NCBI RefSeq assembly: GCF_032999765.1
Contig: NZ_CP136051.1
Coordinates: 682,001-746,000, forward strand
Length of the DNA: 64,000 nucleotides
Source: Imperialibacter roseus
Lineage (GTDB): Bacteria > Bacteroidota > Bacteroidia > Cytophagales > Cyclobacteriaceae
Direction: 5' to 3'
Part shown: positions 1 through 8,242 of the stretch, in pieces
Numbering within the stretch: the first letter of the stretch is position 1
How the letters are laid out: every line of letters starts with the position of its first letter
Position numbers and translations under genes: made by a program
The notes under the pieces: model-generated
What the model was told of the DNA's origin: nothing
What the model saw: the letters and a program-made list of their open reading frames with translations, nothing else
Databases searched by the model: none

Positions 1-531
1 GTAGGCGATGGTTTTAACCTCACTTTTCCAATCCACTCTACCGATGGAAGAACTTTCACAGTGGCGCTTAACAGCGATTTGTGCCAGCAGCCTGCCCAGC
101 CATCCTTCGGGGGCTGTAATGTGCGCTGGTCGATTGCCTGTGCGTCCGATCTTGGTGGAAGCTATGACTTTTCTACAACTGTGATCGCAGCTGGTCCTGG
201 TGGGGCAGCTGGCAATTGCAGCAACCCGGTTACCGGCACAGGTACCCTAACAGCGCTTGGTGGTGGTAGGTATGCCGTCTCCGATGCTACATTTGGTCAG
301 TATGACTGTGCCTGGGACGATACACCGGCGGTTGGTGTACGGTTGGTGGATGTGTGCAACAAGATTAGCCTTACTGGCTCCGATCAGTATGGCCTTATTT
401 ACACCTTCGTTATTAAAAACAACGATGGCACTGCCTTAACGATAGACTGGTCCAATGATTACGGAGACGCAGGCACCACTGTTTTGACACGGACAGATAG
501 CAAAACATGGCCATTGCAACTTTCTAATTGA
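1..531 (+). CDS. C-terminal part of an unrecognised Cys-rich exported protein (5' end outside window)
   Basis: The frame is open from the first base of the window to a TGA at 529-531, so this is the 3' end of a longer gene. The visible 176 residues are rich in Gly, Thr, Ser and Asn and contain six cysteines (for example DLCQQ, GGCNV, IACAS, YDCAW, DVCNK), a composition typical of secreted beta-sandwich or surface lipoprotein domains in Bacteroidota. No catalytic motif and no type IX sorting domain is visible; the protein simply ends in a short strand-like tail. A GTG at 61 lies in frame but upstream codons continue the same protein character, so it is not taken as the start. I do not recognise the family. 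A strong bidirectional terminator follows. Confidence 0.7.
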   Translation, partial: VGDGFNLTFPIHSTDGRTFTVALNSDLCQQPAQPSFGGCNVRWSIACASDLGGSYDFSTTVIAAGPGGAAGNCSNPVTGTGTLTALGGGRYAVSDATFGQYDCAWDDTPAVGVRLVDVCNKISLTGSDQYGLIYTFVIKNNDGTALTIDWSNDYGDAGTTVLTRTDSKTWPLQLSN

Positions 532-548
532 GGTTATTGATGAAGAAT

Positions 549-574
549 AAAAAAGAGGCGAAAGCCTCTTTTTT
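549..574. terminator. Bidirectional Rho-independent terminator
   Basis: Perfect hairpin AAAAAAGAGGC, loop GAAA, GCCTCTTTTTT between two convergent genes. The A-rich left flank and T-rich right flank give a U tract in both directions. It overlaps the stop codon of the minus-strand gene ending at 573. Confidence 0.9.
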
Positions 575-1043
575 ATTCTTTCTTTACAAATTCAAAGTAC
601 ATGGCTTGTCCATCCCCGGATATCTGAACCTCAAGCCTGTCTCCCTCTAGCGTGTAGCTAATCTTCTTTGGAAAATCGTGTGTCGGGTTTTCGCAAACAA
701 AGCCCTGCTTGCTAACCTGGGTGAATTGAAATAGCACAGGCGCTTTATTCTCTGGCACGTCGGCTATGTAGTAGATGCTTCCATTTTCAACTACAATGCT
801 CAGTTTTTCCAAAAAGGTAGTGTCCTCTCCCTGCATAGAAACCCCGAACCCTATCCACTTTGTTTTGCTGTCCTTTTCCCACCTTTCATGAGCGCTTTTT
901 CCTGGCTTTACATTTCTGCGCTCCCAGGTGCCTTCCAGCCACGAGAGCTTTTTAAAATTTTTGGCAGAAGCGGCGTTTGCCGACTGTGCATATGACAACG
1001 AGGCTGTCAATAGGAGCAGAGTAATGGTCAGGATTGACTTCAT
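573..1043 (-). CDS. DUF6265-like exported protein
   Basis: 156 residues with a clear signal peptide (MKSILTITLLLLTASLSYAQ, cleavage likely after AQ). The mature part begins with the LSWLEGTWERR segment (around residues 33-43), which is the hallmark of the DUF6265 group; the remainder (HERWEKD, the IYYIADVPENKAPVLFQFT segment, CENPTHDFPKKISY) looks like a small calycin-type beta barrel. The family has no established activity; a lipocalin-like ligand-binding role is only a guess. The gene stands alone between a convergent terminator and an AraC relic. Length is close to what is usual for this family. Confidence 0.8.
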   Translation of the reverse strand: MKSILTITLLLLTASLSYAQSANAASAKNFKKLSWLEGTWERRNVKPGKSAHERWEKDSKTKWIGFGVSMQGEDTTFLEKLSIVVENGSIYYIADVPENKAPVLFQFTQVSKQGFVCENPTHDFPKKISYTLEGDRLEVQISGDGQAMYFEFVKKE

Positions 1044-1100
1044 AGTTTTTTATTCAACATCAGCTAATCGAAAGCATTTTGTATTGTAAAAAGCCGACAC

Positions 1101-1265
1101 CTATTTGTGAAGGAAGAAATTGGCCATGTTTTCTTCGTTGAAAAGGAAGCCTGTGGGTTCTTCCCCGGTAAATGCTTTGAAGTTCCTGATAAAATGAGAC
1201 TGGTCGAAATGGACGGAATCTAGTGGCAGTTGCACCCACGCCGGACCTCGCTTCTCGTATATCAT
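1101..1265 (-). pseudogene. 3' remnant of an AraC-family regulator gene
   Basis: Reading the minus strand from an ATG at 1263-1265 to a TAG at 1101-1103 gives 54 residues. The core is HFDQSHFIRNFKAFTGEEP, which is the second helix-turn-helix of AraC/XylS regulators (pattern DQSHFxRxFKxxxGxxP). The rest of the DNA-binding domain and any ligand domain are absent: the 85 bases upstream are A/T rich and non-coding in this frame. This is what is left after a 5' deletion, not a functional regulator. It may once have controlled the neighbouring nitroreductase or the DUF6265 gene. Confidence 0.7.
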
Positions 1266-1350
1266 GAATTAATAAAGCTACCTGGTTTAAATATAACGCA
1301 ATGGCAGCTTTATTGAACCATCATTGTTGATTTATGATTGTCAGAGTCAA

Positions 1351-1935
1351 TTAGAAATCAACGATCGCAAATTCTTCAATTTTTTTCCTCTTCCTCGGCG
1401 CCAGCTCTCTCTGCTGCAGGTCTTCAGGCAGACTCTCATGGCTGTCCCGATAGCCAACGGCAATCATTACTACTGGTTGCAGATTTTCACGGAGGTTGAA
1501 TGATTCTCTGGCCATCGTTCTGTCAAATCCACCCATTTGATGGAGCGAAAGCCCGAGGTGAGTAGCCTCAACACTTAAGTTGCCAACGGCCAAACCCAGG
1601 TCATACAGCGCAGAATGATTTGGGGCGCCATTGCTGTACGTAGTGCGTGCCATCACCAGCAGCAACACGGGGGCATCTGGCGCCCAGGGTTGGTTACCCG
1701 GGGCAAGTGTCTTCGCCAGCGTGTCATGGCTTTTCGTACCTTTTTGTGCCGCCAGTACCTCCCAGGGCTGTTCGTTCATGGCAGAGGGCGCCCAACGCAT
1801 GGCTTCAAGAAGTTGGTTGACGGCGCTACGGCTCACCTTTTTTGGTGAGAAGGATCTTGGACTCCACCTTTCTTTAATGAGCGGATGTATATCGAAGTCG
1901 GTGGGGGTTTCCTTTTGTATTAATGTGGATGTCAT
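1351..1935 (-). CDS. Nitroreductase family protein
   Basis: 194 residues from the ATG at 1933-1935. Family features: N-terminal IKERWSPRSFSPKKV segment contacting FMN phosphate, MRWAPSAMNEQPWEV (residues about 45-60), and the glycine-containing QMGGFDR segment. Such proteins are FMN-dependent NAD(P)H oxidoreductases acting on nitro compounds or quinones in the cytoplasm. A longer frame starts at 2004, but its first 23 residues are not family-like and would translate through a palindrome (1953-1964), so the internal start is preferred. Regulation by a repressor at that palindrome is inferred because the identical core occurs at the YceI promoter at 62214-62223. Confidence 0.88.
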   Translation of the reverse strand: MTSTLIQKETPTDFDIHPLIKERWSPRSFSPKKVSRSAVNQLLEAMRWAPSAMNEQPWEVLAAQKGTKSHDTLAKTLAPGNQPWAPDAPVLLLVMARTTYSNGAPNHSALYDLGLAVGNLSVEATHLGLSLHQMGGFDRTMARESFNLRENLQPVVMIAVGYRDSHESLPEDLQQRELAPRKRKKIEEFAIVDF

Positions 1936-1952
1936 GGAGGTATCAATATTTA

Positions 1953-1964
1953 ATGTATATACAT
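1953..1964. promoter_or_regulatory. Palindromic putative operator upstream of the nitroreductase gene
   Basis: ATGTATATACAT is a perfect 12-bp palindrome lying 18 to 29 bases upstream of the nitroreductase start codon. Its core TGTATATACA occurs again, exactly, in the promoter spacer of the YceI gene at 62214-62223. A near-consensus -7 box (TATTTTTG on the minus strand, 2002-2009) lies upstream, which would put the palindrome in the 5' leader. A MarR- or HxlR-type repressor site is a plausible reading; no such regulator gene is in the window. Confidence 0.45.
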
Positions 1965-2080
1965 ATAAATACGATAATCTCCATGAAAGTTCCACAATGC
2001 TCAAAAATAGCCGGTAGGGTGAGAATTCCCTGCAATCACAACCTTAGTGTAGGTTGCTATTGCACTTACAGTCACCTGGT

Positions 2081-2479
2081 TTACGGCAAGTCTTCAGTTT
2101 CCACAAGCTTTTTTAACTTATAGACAGTCAATGGCTTAGATATAAAATCAGTTACAAATGACAGTTCTTTAATCTTCTCAATTTCATCTCTCAGAATCGT
2201 GGAGCTTACCACATATAAGCAGGTGTGGTGAGTTTGATGAAGATTTAATCTTTGATAGTCAGAAAGGAATTGCCAGCCGTTATACTGCGGCATATTCAAA
2301 TCCAGCATAATATGCGTTGGATAGCTCTGTGCGTTCGAATCCAGGGAGGATAGATAGGCTAACCCTTCAACGGCACTTTCAAAACTTCTGATTCTGAAAT
2401 CGCCAGAAATCTCCTCAATCATTTTTTTACAAATGAAATTATTGATTGGGTCATCATCAATAACTATTAGCTCCTTCAT
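2081..2479 (-). CDS. Single-domain (CheY-like) response regulator, orphan
   Basis: 132 residues from the ATG at 2477-2479 (an in-frame start seven codons upstream gives a longer but less typical N-terminus). It is a stand-alone receiver: acidic pocket D8-D10, phosphoacceptor D60 in the LDLNMP segment, conserved S92-S93 after the fourth strand, and K115 in ISKP. There is no output domain. The GWQFL segment after the phosphorylation site and the general layout closely match the receiver at 35377-35769, so both probably belong to the same Bacteroidota subgroup that relays phosphate from PAS-type kinases. No kinase gene is adjacent. Confidence 0.9.
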   Translation of the reverse strand: MKELIVIDDDPINNFICKKMIEEISGDFRIRSFESAVEGLAYLSSLDSNAQSYPTHIMLDLNMPQYNGWQFLSDYQRLNLHQTHHTCLYVVSSTILRDEIEKIKELSFVTDFISKPLTVYKLKKLVETEDLP

Positions 2480-2665
2480 ATCCGTAAACTCCATTATCAT
2501 AGAAGTAATGCTGTTTTACTTTCAGTAAATATAAAAAAAATAACATTAAATAAAACATTGCATGAAATCGTAACGAAGCTTTATTGACAGATTATAAAAA
2601 AATAGGTTAACAAATTCAATTGTAAACTCACTAAATAACTGTAAAAAATAACTTTCGAAGAGAAT

Positions 2666-4774
2666 TCACCAGAGGGCAACCTTTATTTGTACTTTAAAAT
2701 CATTTTTTAAAGAGCCATTTATCTCTTGCAAACCGGACCCCGTACTTTTGGTATTCATGTAGGAAAATTTCGCCCAGCGCCCCCATACGGTAACCTTATC
2801 GCCGATTTTGTACTGAGCGAGCAGGTAAGTTCTGATGCCTTTGCCCGTGTATGCAGGAATCGAAAAGGCATAAAGTACATCTTTTTCATACACATATTGC
2901 CGATTACTATAGTCGTCGGTGTCGAACAAAGCAATGCGTGAGCTGAACCTCCATTTTGGTAGCGTAAGGTTCAAATCCTGAATGATCGCAAATCCTGTGC
3001 TCACCACTTCTTCCTTTTCGTACCTGCTTAGCTGTAGCCGTGATTTGAAGCTTAGCAGATTGCCTGTGTCATGATCCAGATTGAGAATTATGTTTCCTTT
3101 TTTGGTTTCAACCGGTACCTGTAAATTATTAGCAAGTACTTCACCATTTTCGGCTTTGGTCTGTTGCCTTAGTTGTACATAAAATTTCGTCAACTTGCTG
3201 AAGCTGTAAGTGGCCATGGCCAGGTATTCGTTCCCATCCGAAGGAGCGTCGGTATTGTATCGTAGCCAGGGAAAGCTAAACTTGTCATAGTAGGCAGTAA
3301 GCAATAGTTTTGATGCAGCTCGCCATTTGATGCCCCAATAGATGCCTTTTTCGTTTACATTTCTCGAGGCCTCCCCAAAGGATCTTGCATAAAGGCTGTG
3401 GAAGTCTCGCTGGTAGTTTCTCGCTACCATGCTGGCACCAAGACTATTGGTGATACTCACCATAAGGCCGCCAATGGCCCCCCAACCTCCTGAACTGGAC
3501 CTGGCCGCTTCACCGAAAAATTGTGTGTTTTGCCAGAGCTTGGAGAAATACAGGCTGCTGATATGGTTAGCTTGGCCTGAAAACTCAAACTGGTTGTACA
3601 GTGCTGGAGTTTTTTGAATCGGCGTGCTGAATTGGGTGTACAACGTGTTAAGGCCAAATTGAAAAGTGCCGCTTTTGTATTGCAGGTTGCCTCCCACGTC
3701 ATGCTCCACCACCTGACCTTTGCCATTTATTTCCGATTCGGTTCGGTGGAAGCCCGTGTTGAGAATGGAAGAGATGTAGGCTTCAGGGCCGTCGGTGATG
3801 GTGTCTGTTCGCACGGTGCCGTCTTGCCGGAGTCGGGAGGCAATGGCGGTGAGTTCCCATTTGCCCAACGAATAGGTAGCGGCAGCCCCTCTGAAAAAGC
3901 CTGTTTCCAGCACGGAGGTGTAAGGTAGCAAACCAGTAGAGTTTCTTTTGACTGTCAGTAGTGTTTCGCCACCCTTGCCGGCGGCAAACCCTGCCCCAAA
4001 CACCAGTCCCTGTCCCATTTGAAGCTGGTAGTCACCAATGTTGATGGCTTTGAAATTGCCCTGGTTTTTCACTTGCCCGTGAAATGAATAGAAATCGGCA
4101 CCGTAAGCATGTCTCGACTGGTTCCAGAGCAACTCCTCGCCTGCGTCTTTCTCCGCTGTGAAACCAAAGCTAAAATCGTTGGGGTGGCTCACCCGAAAGC
4201 GGGCGTAGTGTTTGTAGGGACTTCCAGCGTACCTGCTACTCAGGTCGCCATTGGCGGCTGTATCCGCCTGGCTGTACCCTTTGGCCGTTTCAAGCGTTCT
4301 TTCGGTTCGCAGTAGCAGGTAGTTGTTCTTTTCATCTGCCACCCGTTGAAAAAGTGGTTTTCCTTGTTTGCTGCCTGTTCCCGAAACGGTAACGAAGGGC
4401 CTGATGTTTCTGATGGTCGCCAGATCAAAATTAGGTACTGCCTGTAGCTCATAAAGGGAAAGAAGTGGCCCGTTGAGCTTCCGGTAGTTGAGCAGGCTTT
4501 CTATTTGAATAGGGCTTAAAATGTAAAAAGATGAGAGCTCTTCGAAAGTGGCAAGATTGATGTCTATCGGGCTGGTGTAGAGCTGGAACAAAGACTCGTA
4601 CAAGTCGTCGTAGTTGACGTCTTCGTCTTGTATAGCAAAGAGCTCTTGCACAAAAACATATAGATCTATGTCCTCAGCAGGTGGCTCAGGTGGCTGCTGC
4701 TGTGCATGTAGCTGTAAGCAGCACAAGAGACAAAGGGCAATACCAGTGAGGCTATTTTTTATCGGCGAAAGCAT
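2666..4774 (-). CDS. Helix-hairpin-helix protein with C-terminal outer-membrane barrel-like region
   Basis: 702 residues. A signal peptide (ending LQLHAQ, about residue 25) is followed by a helix-hairpin-helix pair of ComEA type (residues about 70-130: DINLATFEELSSF, then SLYELQAV and ATIRNIRPF). From about residue 150 onward the protein is made of alternating polar/aromatic strands and ends in a strand with a hydrophobic terminus (VQIKVALW), as in outer-membrane barrels. The start codon lies 23 bases inside the upstream PorV/PorQ-like gene, so the two are translationally coupled. Function is unknown. The HhH part suggests nucleic-acid or protein contact in the periplasm, but competence is only a hypothesis. 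Confidence 0.8.
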   Translation of the reverse strand: MLSPIKNSLTGIALCLLCCLQLHAQQQPPEPPAEDIDLYVFVQELFAIQDEDVNYDDLYESLFQLYTSPIDINLATFEELSSFYILSPIQIESLLNYRKLNGPLLSLYELQAVPNFDLATIRNIRPFVTVSGTGSKQGKPLFQRVADEKNNYLLLRTERTLETAKGYSQADTAANGDLSSRYAGSPYKHYARFRVSHPNDFSFGFTAEKDAGEELLWNQSRHAYGADFYSFHGQVKNQGNFKAINIGDYQLQMGQGLVFGAGFAAGKGGETLLTVKRNSTGLLPYTSVLETGFFRGAAATYSLGKWELTAIASRLRQDGTVRTDTITDGPEAYISSILNTGFHRTESEINGKGQVVEHDVGGNLQYKSGTFQFGLNTLYTQFSTPIQKTPALYNQFEFSGQANHISSLYFSKLWQNTQFFGEAARSSSGGWGAIGGLMVSITNSLGASMVARNYQRDFHSLYARSFGEASRNVNEKGIYWGIKWRAASKLLLTAYYDKFSFPWLRYNTDAPSDGNEYLAMATYSFSKLTKFYVQLRQQTKAENGEVLANNLQVPVETKKGNIILNLDHDTGNLLSFKSRLQLSRYEKEEVVSTGFAIIQDLNLTLPKWRFSSRIALFDTDDYSNRQYVYEKDVLYAFSIPAYTGKGIRTYLLAQYKIGDKVTVWGRWAKFSYMNTKSTGSGLQEINGSLKNDFKVQIKVALW

Positions 4775-5573
4775 AAATCACTGACATTTGGTGCAATTCT
4801 CCCAGTCTTGCATCATTCCTGAAGGCATAGTCTATTTGAAATTTACCGGGCTTAAACCCAAGGCCGAAGCAGGAAATAAACGGGCCGGTGCTGAAGCCGG
4901 TTCTAAGCGCAAGCTGGGGAATGATGAAATATTCCATTCCCGCTCTCGCTATCGGCTTGTGATTAATGTCTTTGGATACTTCCATATTGACCATGAATGC
5001 CGTAATGGGTCGGTACGAAACCCCAAGCTTCATCACAGTAGGCACCCTTTCACCGGTTCCCGGTACGAGCTTTGATTGGGTGAGGTTGTAAATATGTGCC
5101 CCCAGGTGCCATTGTTTGTTAATCGCCGCTATGCCACCCAGGTCAACTACCAGCACGCCCCTGGTGCCAATCGTGGGGATATTGTACTGCACATAGCTCA
5201 CGCCTCCACCAAGGCTCACAAACCCAATTTTATTGGCCACTTTTAAACTTACAAGCTGTTCTGTGTAGAGTTTGCCACCAAACCGATAGAAACCTACGCC
5301 GGTGGTGAACTTTCCGAAAGGAATGGAAGCGCCTGCGCCCATCACTTGAAAGTCTTCTATTCGATAGCGATTTTCATAACTTGCAAAAACGCCCGGTGAG
5401 TTTGCCTGAGCCAGCCCGGCGGGGTTGTTGAAAAGACTGAACTGATCGGTGAGTGTAGAAGAGGTGGTTCCCACGGCGGCGCTTCGGGCGCCCAGAGAGT
5501 AATCGCCGGCCTGACCAACTGCCCTAAGTGTGATAAAAACGATACATACAGAGAGTAAAAGCTTTTGAACCAT
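4752..5573 (-). CDS. PorV/PorQ-like outer-membrane protein
   Basis: 273 residues with a signal peptide (cleavage near AVGQA). The segment GDYSLGARSAAVGTTSSTL followed by FSLFNNPAGLAQ is the N-terminal signature of the PorV/PorQ and FadL-like group: a Gly/Ala-rich hatch and an NPAG motif. The rest is a repeating pattern of amphipathic strands. PorV shuttles type IX secretion substrates and PorQ is also tied to that system; other relatives are of unknown role, so the exact assignment stays open. It overlaps the downstream HhH-barrel gene by 23 bases, pointing to a paired function. Confidence 0.75.
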   Translation of the reverse strand: MVQKLLLSVCIVFITLRAVGQAGDYSLGARSAAVGTTSSTLTDQFSLFNNPAGLAQANSPGVFASYENRYRIEDFQVMGAGASIPFGKFTTGVGFYRFGGKLYTEQLVSLKVANKIGFVSLGGGVSYVQYNIPTIGTRGVLVVDLGGIAAINKQWHLGAHIYNLTQSKLVPGTGERVPTVMKLGVSYRPITAFMVNMEVSKDINHKPIARAGMEYFIIPQLALRTGFSTGPFISCFGLGFKPGKFQIDYAFRNDARLGELHQMSVIYAFADKK

Positions 5574-5636
5574 TGTATTAATCTAGCCAAAGCTCTCTCT
5601 TTTGCAAAATTATGTGGAGGTTAAAACAAGATTGGC

Positions 5637-6272
5637 GTGCCTAAATCATTGAAGTTAAATGTTCTAATAGGGTTCTCTATCTTTAGTTTCTCACTGTTTG
5701 CGCAGCCTGTAGTGGAGAAATACCCCACTGGAAGCATTAAAAGTGAGGGAATATTAGACGAGAATCGTAAGCAAGGAGAGTGGGTGTTTTACTATCCTTC
5801 GGGAACGAAGAGTGCTACTGTTCATTACAGCGTCGGCCAGCTTGACGGCTTGGCTATGTACTATTATCCCGGTGAAACCATCATGGCCAAAGAAACATGG
5901 GAAGGCGGATTGCTCACTGATTCAGCCTTCTATTATCATGAAAACGGGCAGCTTGAGAAGAAGGGAGTCTATGAGGACGGTTTGTACAAAGGGCAATGGG
6001 TTTTCATGAACGACCGAGGTGTTCTGATTCGTAAAGGCACTTATGAAAATGGGCTACCAAATCACAACTGGGTGTCTTATTACGATGACGGCACTATTTG
6101 GCAGGAAGGAGCTTATACCGATGGGCTGGAAAACGGCTTATGGAGGTTTTATAGAAAAGATGGTTCTTTAGAGTATGAGGGCCATTATGAAAATGGAGCA
6201 CGTGTGGGGGAGTGGTTTTTGGTCAATAAAAGAGGGAAGAGAAAGCTTGTGGTTTTTGAGGAGGGTAATTGA
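5637..6272 (+). CDS. Exported YwqK/MORN-type repeat protein
   Basis: 211 residues starting at a GTG at 5637; the start is supported by an immediately following signal peptide (ending FSLFAQ). The mature part is a string of about seven repeats of roughly 23 residues with the pattern YYxxGxxxxEGxYxxGxxxGxWxFY, as in YwqK-like antitoxin-annotated proteins and MORN repeats. Such repeats form long beta-hairpin ladders. In Bacteroidota they are common exported proteins of unknown role, and the antitoxin name from the family is not evidence of a toxin here, where no toxin gene adjoins. The gene is divergent from the PorV/PorQ-like gene. Confidence 0.8.
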   Translation: MPKSLKLNVLIGFSIFSFSLFAQPVVEKYPTGSIKSEGILDENRKQGEWVFYYPSGTKSATVHYSVGQLDGLAMYYYPGETIMAKETWEGGLLTDSAFYYHENGQLEKKGVYEDGLYKGQWVFMNDRGVLIRKGTYENGLPNHNWVSYYDDGTIWQEGAYTDGLENGLWRFYRKDGSLEYEGHYENGARVGEWFLVNKRGKRKLVVFEEGN

Positions 6273-6293
6273 GGATTTGCCTGCGAAAGCTTC

Positions 6294-7748
6294 TTACAAT
6301 TCTGCCTTGAAGTTGAGGAAGAAGTGAAAGTCTCCCTGGCTATTATAGGAGTATTCCGTTCGTACTACAAAGTCGTAGAAAGAAACCAGGTCGAGGCCTG
6401 TGCCGACGCCATAAAGCAGCTTGTTGCTCAAGCGGGTGTTGAGTTCGTAGTTGGGGTAGTTTTGCACGTAGCCCAGGTCAAAAAACACCTTTGCATATAG
6501 GGCAAGCGGCAGCTTCTGAAACTGAGGAATCAGCATGATTCTGCTGATGTCTTTCGTAGTTTTGAAAATCTCTTTCTTGAAAGTGTTCTTACTCAGCACG
6601 TACCTCGGCCCTTCTACCACGTTGAGCTCAAAGCCCCGCACATAGTTTCTGCCGAAGCCCAGACTTTGGTTCACTGAGTAGGGCTGGCTTGACGGCCCTG
6701 AAACTAAGCCGGTAAGGCCTGCGGCAAAGTAGAAACCCTTGCCCATATCCCAGAATTTGGCATAGAGCAGTTTTCCACTCCAAAGGTTAATATCTGACTT
6801 ATTGCTGAGACCATCCTTTTCGCCAATGAAGGATACATAGTAGCCCTTTAACGGATAATTTCGGAAGTCTCTCCTGTCTCTTAGAAATTGATATTTCAGA
6901 TGAACGAACTGTTGTTGCCCCTTATTGATGCCGAAGTAATTTGGGTTTAGTTGCCGTATTGTGTCGGCTGCTTCCAATTTTTGATATCCAACAGTGAAGT
7001 AGTGAAAGTTGTAGAAGGCATTTCTGTAACTGTACTGGAGGTAGGTATTGAACCGGTTTTGTATCAAGTCTTCCGACCGGATAAAAGTTGGGATGTGGTT
7101 ATCCGTTTGGTAGGCTACGTTCTTAGACTCGTTGTAGGAGGCGCCGGTTGTAAAACCATGACGCTGCCGTTTGTCGAAATAGGGGATGCTGTAGGTGATG
7201 TCAAATTGCCTCGTAAATCCGAACTGAGCTATTAGCCGCAGCCGGTCGTTCATGCCCCGCAGGTTGTACTGGTCAACCCTTACGCCATAGTTGACCCGGC
7301 TAAGATCCCGCTCCCGGTTTGTCCACCAGTCGTTAAAATTACGGTCGGCTAGTTGAAAGATAGGGGCGGGGAAGAAGTACCAGCGTTCTTCCACTTTCAC
7401 CAGCACGCTTCCTATTCCGGGGGCGGTTTCAAGCAGGGTCACATCCACGGTATTAAACAGCCGGGTGTTAAAAATCTTTTGTTTGTCCAGCTCCAAGGTG
7501 GTGGCCAGGGTCGTTGAATCGTAGATGCCATTCTCCTCGATACTGAGCTCCCTGGTAATGACAGACTTGCGGGTTCTTTTGTGGCCGATAATATATATTT
7601 TCTCGACCTTGATGAAACGCTGTGGAATGGTGTCTACAGCAACTGCCTTATTTTTTTTGCCTGAATCCTGGGCAGCCGAAGGCAGGCAGCCGAAAAGTGT
7701 CAGCGCAAAAAAGCAGGCAATTGCAAATGCATTGATTTTCAGCCGCAT
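6294..7748 (-). CDS. BamA/TamA-family outer-membrane barrel with POTRA-like domain
   Basis: 484 residues from the ATG at 7746-7748, chosen because a signal peptide follows directly (MRLKINAFAIACFFALTLFG..AAQ); an in-frame ATG 15 codons earlier would bury it. After the signal comes one POTRA-like domain (IKVEKIYIIGHKRTRKSVI, then KIFNTRLFNTVDVTL and VLVKVEERW). The remainder is a surface-antigen barrel including the GFGRNYVRGFELN segment, corresponding to the conserved RGF/Y motif of loop 6 in BamA. It is shorter than true BamA, which has five POTRA domains, so a specialised Omp85 protein is more likely. It converges on the repeat-protein gene. Confidence 0.85.
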   Translation of the reverse strand: MRLKINAFAIACFFALTLFGCLPSAAQDSGKKNKAVAVDTIPQRFIKVEKIYIIGHKRTRKSVITRELSIEENGIYDSTTLATTLELDKQKIFNTRLFNTVDVTLLETAPGIGSVLVKVEERWYFFPAPIFQLADRNFNDWWTNRERDLSRVNYGVRVDQYNLRGMNDRLRLIAQFGFTRQFDITYSIPYFDKRQRHGFTTGASYNESKNVAYQTDNHIPTFIRSEDLIQNRFNTYLQYSYRNAFYNFHYFTVGYQKLEAADTIRQLNPNYFGINKGQQQFVHLKYQFLRDRRDFRNYPLKGYYVSFIGEKDGLSNKSDINLWSGKLLYAKFWDMGKGFYFAAGLTGLVSGPSSQPYSVNQSLGFGRNYVRGFELNVVEGPRYVLSKNTFKKEIFKTTKDISRIMLIPQFQKLPLALYAKVFFDLGYVQNYPNYELNTRLSNKLLYGVGTGLDLVSFYDFVVRTEYSYNSQGDFHFFLNFKAEL

Positions 7749-7989
7749 TATTGGTTCATCCTTTCCTATATTCCTTTTCTGTGGCAGCTTCATTTCACGG
7801 ACAGACCCAAATTTTCCTTTATTTGTTGTACTTCTGGTTCTTTAGTTGCGGAAATTAAATAAAGAAACCTCAAACTTAGTTACTCTGCCAAACAAGTCCT
7901 CATTAATGCCGATATTTAAGGTGAAAAGGAAGTGTTTCAGCCTGGGGAATATTTTGGCCGGACTGATTGTTGTACAGGAAATCTAAGAC

Positions 7990-8229
7990 ATGGGAGGCAG
8001 GACTTTTTTTCGAAAGCTGGGTATTTGGTTGGCTGTTTTGCCCATCAAGTTTTATCAGTATAGCATTTCGCCACTGTTTCCATCGGCCTGCCGCTATGCG
8101 CCTACGTGCAGTGAGTATGCCAAGGAGGCCATTACCAAACATGGCCCCTTCAAAGGTGGTTGGCTGGCCGCCAGGCGAATCGGAAGGTGTCACCCCTGGG
8201 GAGGAAGTGGATACGACCCGGTGCCATAG
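7990..8229 (+). CDS. yidD: Membrane protein insertion efficiency factor YidD
   Basis: 79 residues, the usual size of the family. It carries the family motifs: the [20 protein letters not shown] segment (residues about 21-40) with its conserved cysteines and the CSEYAKEAI helix, followed by [18 protein letters not shown]. YidD is a small amphipathic inner-membrane-associated protein that assists YidC-dependent insertion. It usually sits in the rnpA-yidC region, but here it is isolated between a BamA-like gene and an amylase gene, which is common in Bacteroidota. Other longer frames crossing this gene on both strands lack any family signal. Confidence 0.93.
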   Translation: MGGRTFFRKLGIWLAVLPIKFYQYSISPLFPSACRYAPTCSEYAKEAITKHGPFKGGWLAARRIGRCHPWGGSGYDPVP

Positions 8230-8242
8230 GCGAACTTTGGGG

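Noticed and set aside
5637-6272. Antitoxin, as the YwqK family name implies
   Set aside because: The protein is exported and there is no toxin gene beside it; the name reflects repeat similarity only.
7660-7748. Lipoprotein signal (LTLFGC) in the BamA-like protein
   Set aside because: The segment resembles a lipobox, but barrel proteins of this family use ordinary signal cleavage and an AAQ site follows a few residues later.
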